From Chloroflexota bacterium (GTDB taxonomy: Bacteria; Chloroflexota; Anaerolineae; UBA4142): a stretch of 64,000 nucleotides of DNA. Positions 57,829-64,000 of this stretch are shown here, one piece after another. The notes below the pieces were generated by a model. It made no database searches. It worked only from the letters and a program-made list of their open reading frames with translations, and was not told where the DNA came from. Where the stretch lies: NCBI GenBank assembly GCA_016223105.1, contig JACRPR010000091.1:1-64000 (forward strand), read 5' to 3'. A program made the position numbers and the translations under genes. The stretch's first letter is position 1, and each line of letters opens with the position of its first letter.

Positions 57829-59583
57829 ATGGTCATCGGCACGGTCGCGCGCCTCGATAACGTAACCCTGTATTTCGGCGCGCAAATGGTGTTTGAAAAA
57901 CTCGTGTGGGAAATTTACCACGACGCGCGCGTCGGTTTAGTCGGACCGAACGGCGCGGGCAAATCTTCGATTCTGCGTTTGCTCGCGGGCGAAAGCGAAG
58001 CGAACGCGGGCGGCGTCTTTATTACGCGCGGCGTGCGCGTCGGTTATTTGCCGCAAGAGCCGCAGTTTGATTTGGCGCGCACTGTGATCGAAGAGGCACT
58101 GGACGCGTCGCCGACGCTCGCCGCGCTCGAACGCGAAATGGAACGATTGCACGCGCAAATGGGCGATCCCGCGATCTACAACGACGAACGGAAATTGCAA
58201 CGCGTCCTCGACGCGCATCAACGCGCGGTCGGCGAGTTCGAAGAAAAGGGCGGATTGAATTTTGACAATCGCGTGCGCGCGACTTTGCGCGGTTTGGGAT
58301 TTCAAGACGCCGATTTCAATTTGCCAATGACCGCGTTGAGCGGCGGGCAAAAAAAATTAGTCGGGCTCGCGAAATTATTGATCGAGCAACCCGAATTACT
58401 TTTGCTCGACGAGCCGGACAATCACCTCGATCTCAACGGGAAAATGTTTCTCGAAAAGTTGATCGCCGATTATCCCGGCGCGGTCGTCATCGTTTCGCAC
58501 GATCGCTATCTGCTCGACATCGTTGCGGAAGAAATCGCAGAGCTGGAAGACGGCACGCTCGCGCATTACGTCGGCAATTATTCCGAGTACGCATTCGAGA
58601 AAAAGCACCGCTTGCTCAAGCAACAACAAATGTTCGAGGTTCAGCAACGCGATATTCAACGACTCGAATTTTCGATGCGCCGCTTGATGGGCTGGGGCGC
58701 GGGGCAGAACGAAAAATTTGTGCGCCGCGCGCGTTCGATGATGAAACGCTTGGAAAAAATCGAACGGATTGACAAGCCGCGTCTCGAACGCAAAACGATG
58801 GGACTCGCGTTGTCCGCGCAGAAACGCGGAAGCAATCGCGTAATCGAAATCACCGATCTGCAAAAATCGTTCGATGGCATTTCGGTTTTGCGCGGCGCAA
58901 ATCTGACCGTGTGGCATCGCGAGCGCGTCGGTTTGATCGGTCCGAATGGCGCGGGCAAGAGCGTGTTGTTTCGGTGCATTCTGAGCGCAGTCGAAGGGCG
59001 GGGAACGGAAACGCCGGACGCGGGCGAACTAAAAATCGGACCCAGCACGACGATTTCGTATTACGCGCAAGAACATCAAACGCTCGATCTGAACGCGACG
59101 CTCGGCGACGAATTACGCAAGATGCGCGCGATGGTGGATCGCGAATTGTTCGGCTTGCTCGGACGATTTTTGTTTTCCGCCGAAGACGCCAAGAAAAAAA
59201 TCAGCCAACTCTCCGGTGGTGAAAAGGCGCGCGTCCAAGTCGCCAAGTTGATGATGCGCGGCGCGAATTTTTTACTGCTCGACGAGCCGACGAACAATCT
59301 CGATATTCCCTCATCCGAAATTTTGGAGAACGCGCTCGCGGATTACGACGGCACGGTGCTCGTGATTTCGCACGATCGGTATTTTCTCGACAACGTGGTG
59401 GATCGCATCGCGGAACTGGACGACGGCGGCATCACCGAGTATCTCGGCAACTACACGTACTATCTCGAAGAAAAAGCGCGACGCGCGCGCGGTGAACCGG
59501 TGGATGTGATCGAAGATGAAGACGAGGAAGAGGATGAGTACGAAATAAAAAATCGCGCGTTGCGAAAAACGCGCGGGCGATAG
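57829..59583 (+). CDS. ABC-F family ATPase
   Basis: Two ABC domains (GPNGAGKSSILRLL, GPNGAGKSVLFRCIL), LSGGQKKLVGLAKLL, LSGGEKARVQVAKLM. Confidence 0.93.
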   Translation: MVIGTVARLDNVTLYFGAQMVFEKLVWEIYHDARVGLVGPNGAGKSSILRLLAGESEANAGGVFITRGVRVGYLPQEPQFDLARTVIEEALDASPTLAALEREMERLHAQMGDPAIYNDERKLQRVLDAHQRAVGEFEEKGGLNFDNRVRATLRGLGFQDADFNLPMTALSGGQKKLVGLAKLLIEQPELLLLDEPDNHLDLNGKMFLEKLIADYPGAVVIVSHDRYLLDIVAEEIAELEDGTLAHYVGNYSEYAFEKKHRLLKQQQMFEVQQRDIQRLEFSMRRLMGWGAGQNEKFVRRARSMMKRLEKIERIDKPRLERKTMGLALSAQKRGSNRVIEITDLQKSFDGISVLRGANLTVWHRERVGLIGPNGAGKSVLFRCILSAVEGRGTETPDAGELKIGPSTTISYYAQEHQTLDLNATLGDELRKMRAMVDRELFGLLGRFLFSAEDAKKKISQLSGGEKARVQVAKLMMRGANFLLLDEPTNNLDIPSSEILENALADYDGTVLVISHDRYFLDNVVDRIAELDDGGITEYLGNYTYYLEEKARRARGEPVDVIEDEDEEEDEYEIKNRALRKTRGR

Positions 59584-59621
59584 TATGTGGTATAATGTGA
59601 ATGTCGAAAGGAGGCGAAGCA

Positions 59622-59906
59622 ATGAGCGTAAATATGTTGACATTGGAACTCGGCAATGTGATGGCGCTCTCCGAGTCCGAAGTTGTTCGCAAAGGATTGC
59701 TCGCGCTGATCGAAAAAGAAATCCGCTTGGCGGAACACGAGATTGCAGAAATTCGCGAACGATATGACGCGTTAACTCACGAAGTATTGTTGCGCGCGAT
59801 TCAAAACGGCGCGGTGGCAGGACATCCCGCCTGGGAAGATTATATCGTTTGGAAAAACAAGGAAAACCACATCGCGCGTTTGCGGCAAGTGGCGATCAAA
59901 AATTAG
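59622..59906 (+). CDS. hypothetical antitoxin-like small protein
   Basis: SD AGGAGG region upstream; helical charged protein. Confidence 0.5.
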   Translation: MSVNMLTLELGNVMALSESEVVRKGLLALIEKEIRLAEHEIAEIRERYDALTHEVLLRAIQNGAVAGHPAWEDYIVWKNKENHIARLRQVAIKN

Positions 59907-59925
59907 CGTAATCGTCAAAAATATC

Positions 59926-59957
59926 AGCCCCTTCAGGTTGCAAAACCCGAAGGGGCT
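59926..59957. terminator. terminator-like hairpin AGCCCCTTC...GAAGGGGCT
   Basis: Inverted repeat between convergent genes. Confidence 0.7.
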
Positions 59958-59970
59958 GTTTCATCAAAGC

Positions 59971-60504
59971 TCAGTCGCGTTTTTCTGCGGCGCGCCGCGC
60001 GCGCCGCGTGCTGTCCTCGATGTCGAGCAAAACATACAAGCCCTCGGCGACGGCTTGCAGGACGATGAAATACAACGCGCCGTTTACCACTGATGACAAC
60101 ACGCCCAAACCAAAACCCGGAACCAGTAGAAAGATATTTTCCAACGTCAAGCCAGGACGGGCTTGAAGCGAAATACTCTGATTCAGCCAAACACTTGCCG
60201 GAATAATTACCAACGCGCCCCAAGATGCAATTCGCGCCCACGACGCGATCCGCGCGATTACTTGCGGATCGTGGTACGTGTCTTCAGGTTCCAAAATTTT
60301 TTCTGCGATTGGCATCGGCTCTTCTCCTTGCTCGGGTAATGTGCCCATTCGTTCGAGCAAAATTGCGCGCACGATTTCGAGCGCGTCGTTCGTCCAATCC
60401 TTTGTGTCGTGGCGTTTCCAAATCGCGATCAATTCTTCCGTGCGTTTGAGTTCCATCTCTTGCCGAATCAGTTTGATGCGTGTGTCGTGAGCCGCGTCGT
60501 TCAT
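59971..60504 (-). CDS. hypothetical membrane protein
   Basis: Overlaps the start/stop of the M48 gene; two TM segments. Confidence 0.65.
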   Translation of the reverse strand: MNDAAHDTRIKLIRQEMELKRTEELIAIWKRHDTKDWTNDALEIVRAILLERMGTLPEQGEEPMPIAEKILEPEDTYHDPQVIARIASWARIASWGALVIIPASVWLNQSISLQARPGLTLENIFLLVPGFGLGVLSSVVNGALYFIVLQAVAEGLYVLLDIEDSTRRARRAAEKRD

Positions 60505-61967
60505 TGATTGTCTCCTTCGCTCAAAGACAGATTTGCAATTCCCCACGCATTACATTTTTCGCGCCACGCGTCCGCGCTCATTTTGCCGGTCGCAAGATGT
60601 TGCAACGCGATGAGCGGCTCGATGCACTGGTCGCCCTGGCGCACCGCGACCGGCAAACCGGGCGGCGCGGAAATTTCCCAGCCCTGTTTCACGAGCGCGA
60701 GCGTCAACGCGATGCCGACAATGTTCCACACGCCGGCTTGTTTTTCTTCTTCCGTCAAGGTGTGATCGGCTTGCTCCTGCAGTCGGCGCGACAACTCGTT
60801 CGGCAGAGGCAAAAATTTCGGCACGGTCATTGGCGTTAGCCCGCGCAACGCGAGCGCGTAATCCGCGAATGTTTTTTCATACGCCGGTAAATACACCAAC
60901 TTGCCCACGTCCTGCCATTGCACCGGATTCAAGTCGGCGACTTGTTTGCCAAACATTTGCGCGAGCAATTCGCGTTCCATGCCCGCGACATTATTCAACA
61001 GCGAGATCGCCGCTGTGTTTTCATCTTCGCGCCCCAATGCCATTCGATCCACCGCGGCGATCCGTTCGCGCAACGCGGGATGCGTGTCGTACACGTTCGT
61101 CTGTTCGTTCTTGATTTGATCCGTAACGATTTGCTCCATCGCATTTGCGACCGCGCGCGCGGCGATGAACTGTGCAAAACCCTCCGCGAGCGGCGGACGC
61201 AAGCCCGAGCTCAACACCGGCGCGAGTTCGTTTTGCCAATAACCTTGATACGCCGGACCGACGCCGTTCACCACGCGCAATCCCTCGATCAAATGTTGGC
61301 GACCGATCACGCGCGCGGCGAGCGCGTCCGCGCTAAATTCTTGTTGCCGCGAAATGCTCTGTGTGATCCGCATAAACAATTCGGCGTACGCTTGAAATGG
61401 AATTTGCAAAAGCGAATCGCCCAATCCTTCGAGCGTGCGCGCGAGTGCGCCGCGCGTTTTGTAAACCCAGGGCGCGAGCGCGGTATCGCCGCCGTAATAA
61501 TGCCCGAACTCGTGCGCGAGCGTCGCGCGCAATTGTGAAATCGTCATCGCTTGCAGTAACGGCAAACCGATGCCCATCACGCGCCGCGCGCCAATGCCCC
61601 AAACCCCGCCGCGCTCGGTAACAAACGCGTTCACGTCCGACACGAGATACACTTCCGTCGGTATCCGTTGTTTCACCAATTGCGCGATTTCGAAAATTTG
61701 CGCGAACAAACGCGGGTGTTGTTTCTTGGTGAGGCGTGGACCGGGCGGCGTGAAGAAATCCCAGCGCGGCAAAATTGCCCAGAGGATCGTCAATCCGCCG
61801 ATGATGCAAAACAAGGTGATTTGCCATTGCACGCGTCGCCAAATCATAAACTCGGCATAGACGATCCAAAACAGCGCGAGCGCGATCGCGATGGCGAGAC
61901 CGTAAAATCCAAACGTGAGAAGCACCGCGAGAATCGCGCGACCGATCAGTGAGGTTTGGTATTTCAT
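60501..61967 (-). CDS. M48-family metallopeptidase
   Basis: LRATLAHEFGHYYGGD (HExxH), TM N-terminus, SRQQEFSADALAARV. Confidence 0.9.
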   Translation of the reverse strand: MKYQTSLIGRAILAVLLTFGFYGLAIAIALALFWIVYAEFMIWRRVQWQITLFCIIGGLTILWAILPRWDFFTPPGPRLTKKQHPRLFAQIFEIAQLVKQRIPTEVYLVSDVNAFVTERGGVWGIGARRVMGIGLPLLQAMTISQLRATLAHEFGHYYGGDTALAPWVYKTRGALARTLEGLGDSLLQIPFQAYAELFMRITQSISRQQEFSADALAARVIGRQHLIEGLRVVNGVGPAYQGYWQNELAPVLSSGLRPPLAEGFAQFIAARAVANAMEQIVTDQIKNEQTNVYDTHPALRERIAAVDRMALGREDENTAAISLLNNVAGMERELLAQMFGKQVADLNPVQWQDVGKLVYLPAYEKTFADYALALRGLTPMTVPKFLPLPNELSRRLQEQADHTLTEEEKQAGVWNIVGIALTLALVKQGWEISAPPGLPVAVRQGDQCIEPLIALQHLATGKMSADAWREKCNAWGIANLSLSEGDNQ

Positions 61968-62094
61968 TGCGTCCTCCCTTGCGTGAATTATACGACAGAA
62001 TTTCCAAAATAAAGGTACCAATTTCTTAACCTAATTGTAAGAAAAAATCCAGGTTTCACCGAAGGGAGAAACCTGGATTTTCGCGATTCGCTTT

Positions 62095-63792
62095 TCACGG
62101 ATTCATTTCATACGCGCCGTTCACTGCGAGTACGTGATCGCGCCAAACGTGTTGATAGCGTGCGGCGTCCACGTTGGGTTTACGGATCATTTTCGTACAG
62201 AATTCCATCTGCTCGGTGGTACTGCTCGGCTTGCCGTACAGTTGCAACGCGTACGCCGAAAAATCGCGCACCATAAAATCGAAAATCTGATCGACCGTGG
62301 CGTCGTCCACCGCGTAGATTTTCGCGTTCTCTAAAATCAATTGTCCGTAGACGACGAGCGCGAACAATTCGCCGAGCGCCATCAAAAAGTCCGTGTCCGT
62401 TTGTTGCGCTGCGTCCGGCGTCGCGAACGCGAGCAAATCTTTAAACACCGCGACCTGGTCTTTGAACACATTCACGTTCGGCAAATTCCACGCATCAAAA
62501 ACCAGGTTGTAATCGTGAAATTGAATTTTGCCGAGACCTTTCGCCGGTCCTTGATTGAACAGAAACGCGTCGTGCGCGGCATCGTCGCGCATCGGCACCG
62601 GTGCGTATTCGCCGGGGAAAAAGAAATAGTTCGCCATAAACTTGAGGATGAGCGCGATGTTGACGTGCACTGTGCCTTCAAGTTTCGGCAAGGCGCGAAT
62701 ATCGCGCGCCGCCATTTCGAAATACAGATCCTTTTCAAAGCCGCGCGCGGCGATCACATCCCACAACAAATTGATCACTTGCTCGCCTTGCAGTGTAACT
62801 TTCATTTTCACCATCGGATTGTAGAGCAGGTACCGCCGATCTTCCGGCGACGCGGCGCGCAGATAATCCGCCGCGCGCAACGCGAACAATTTCATCGCGA
62901 CGAGCCGCGTGTATGCATCGGTGAACATTTGTTGAACGTGCGGAAAATCGGTAACGCGCATTCCGTACAATCGGCGATTCGCCGCGTGGTTGAGCGCTTC
63001 GTAAAACGCGTGCTCACAAATTCCGATGGACGCCCACCCCAAATTGTACTTGCCGATGTTGACCGTGTTGAGCGCGGCATCCCACGCGGCGGATCCGCGT
63101 GAGAGAATGTCCGCTTCGGTGATCGGATAATCGCGCAACGCGAAATTCGCGACATACGATTGCGTGAGACAAACGTTTTTGATCAAATCGTAATTGCGAT
63201 GGCGATAGTCCGCGACGAAAAAAACATACTCGCCCGTGTCCGCGATTTTGCCGAACGTCGAAACCATCGGCGCGAGGTTGCCGTTGCCGATGTAATACTT
63301 TTCGCCGTTCGCGCGATACGTGCCATCGCTCTGCCGCGCGAGCGACATTTCGGTCGAGTAAATATCCGCGCCGTGCGCGCGTTCTGAAAGACCGAACGCA
63401 AAGACCTGCCCTTCGCGCAAAAGTTGTGCGGCGCGCTGTTTCAATTCCTCGTTCGGGCTTTGCCAAATCGGACCGAGACCCAGGATCGAAACTTGCCAAG
63501 TGTACCAATACGCGAGACCATAGAACGCGAGAATTTCGTTGAACTCGCAATTGCGCCAGGTGTCCCAGCGCGCATCGGCATCGCCATACGCGGGCGGCGT
63601 GAGCAAGTCCGCAAAAATTTTTTCGCGTTTTTGAAATTCGAGAAAATCGGCATACCAGGTTCGTTCGCGATCATCTGCTTTGAGTTTCTGTTTGCCCTTG
63701 CCTTCAAAAAACTGGATCGTCTGGAGCATCATTTCGCGCGAACGCGCGTCGGGATAATGTCGCTGATGTTGTTTGGGATTTAAGAGAATCAT
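62095..63792 (-). CDS. acyl-CoA dehydrogenase family protein
   Basis: VFAFGLSERAHGADIYSTEM, ANGEKYYIGNGNLAPMVSTFGK. Confidence 0.85.
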   Translation of the reverse strand: MILLNPKQHQRHYPDARSREMMLQTIQFFEGKGKQKLKADDRERTWYADFLEFQKREKIFADLLTPPAYGDADARWDTWRNCEFNEILAFYGLAYWYTWQVSILGLGPIWQSPNEELKQRAAQLLREGQVFAFGLSERAHGADIYSTEMSLARQSDGTYRANGEKYYIGNGNLAPMVSTFGKIADTGEYVFFVADYRHRNYDLIKNVCLTQSYVANFALRDYPITEADILSRGSAAWDAALNTVNIGKYNLGWASIGICEHAFYEALNHAANRRLYGMRVTDFPHVQQMFTDAYTRLVAMKLFALRAADYLRAASPEDRRYLLYNPMVKMKVTLQGEQVINLLWDVIAARGFEKDLYFEMAARDIRALPKLEGTVHVNIALILKFMANYFFFPGEYAPVPMRDDAAHDAFLFNQGPAKGLGKIQFHDYNLVFDAWNLPNVNVFKDQVAVFKDLLAFATPDAAQQTDTDFLMALGELFALVVYGQLILENAKIYAVDDATVDQIFDFMVRDFSAYALQLYGKPSSTTEQMEFCTKMIRKPNVDAARYQHVWRDHVLAVNGAYEMNP

Positions 63793-63814
63793 ACGCGGCT
63801 CCTTTGCCGAAAAC

Positions 63815-63884
63815 AAAAAACCGTTGTCGCGCGATGCCACAACGGACGATTGGCGCGCGCCGCAAGTGTCGCCACCTTCGGCGC
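63815..63884 (-). promoter_or_regulatory. candidate leader: GC hairpin plus intrinsic terminator upstream of acyl-CoA dehydrogenase
   Basis: GCGCCGAAGGTG-GCGA-CACTTGCGGCGC hairpin then CCGTTGT...ACAACGG-TTTTTT, before AAAGGAG-ATG. Confidence 0.5.
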
Positions 63885-63952
63885 GGATCGGTGTTCCAAC
63901 CGAACAACGTTTTCTGGTTTCATTATAGCGCGATGTAACCGAAATTACAAAG

Positions 63953-63999
63953 TATGGGCGAAGCATTTTTCGCAGTTCAGAAAAATGCTTCGCCCCTAC
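63953..63999. repeat. GTATGGGCGAAGCATTTTTC...GAAAAATGCTTCGCCCCTAC palindromic element
   Basis: Long inverted repeat at window end. Confidence 0.75.
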
Positions 64000-64000
64000 A

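Overview
High-GC bacterial window; the gene repertoire suggests Chloroflexota, but that is inference only. It carries a long his operon (hisZ-G-D-[TPR]-[SF0329-like]-C-[phosphatase]-B-H-A), a probable two-component pair, several toxin/antitoxin-like modules, and a probable selenocysteine formate dehydrogenase read through an in-frame TGA. It also has a succinate dehydrogenase operon, NuoE/NuoF-like genes, a radical-SAM HhH protein, ABC exporter and oligopeptide transporter operons, a second molybdopterin oxidoreductase operon, csp, ABC-F, an M48 peptidase and an acyl-CoA dehydrogenase. The most unusual non-coding signal is layered repeat architecture between cistrons. (i) Inverted arrays of locus-specific 7-bp words fill stop-to-start gaps almost exactly. 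(ii) A 58-60 bp two-hairpin element (5 copies) has conserved CGC-TTTA-GCG / GCG-TAAA-CGC mini-stems. (iii) GTAG/GGAG-starting palindromes also occur, at least two of them inserted in frame inside his genes. In two places the 58-60 bp element sits inside the loop of a periodic inverted repeat. Candidate leader RNAs precede sdhC, csp and an acyl-CoA dehydrogenase gene. Several genes look interrupted (ABC ATPase with TAA, DppB with deletion plus frameshift, PsrA/PhsA-like with TGA, a PIN toxin with frameshift). All calls come from reading the sequence and supplied ORFs; no database search was run.
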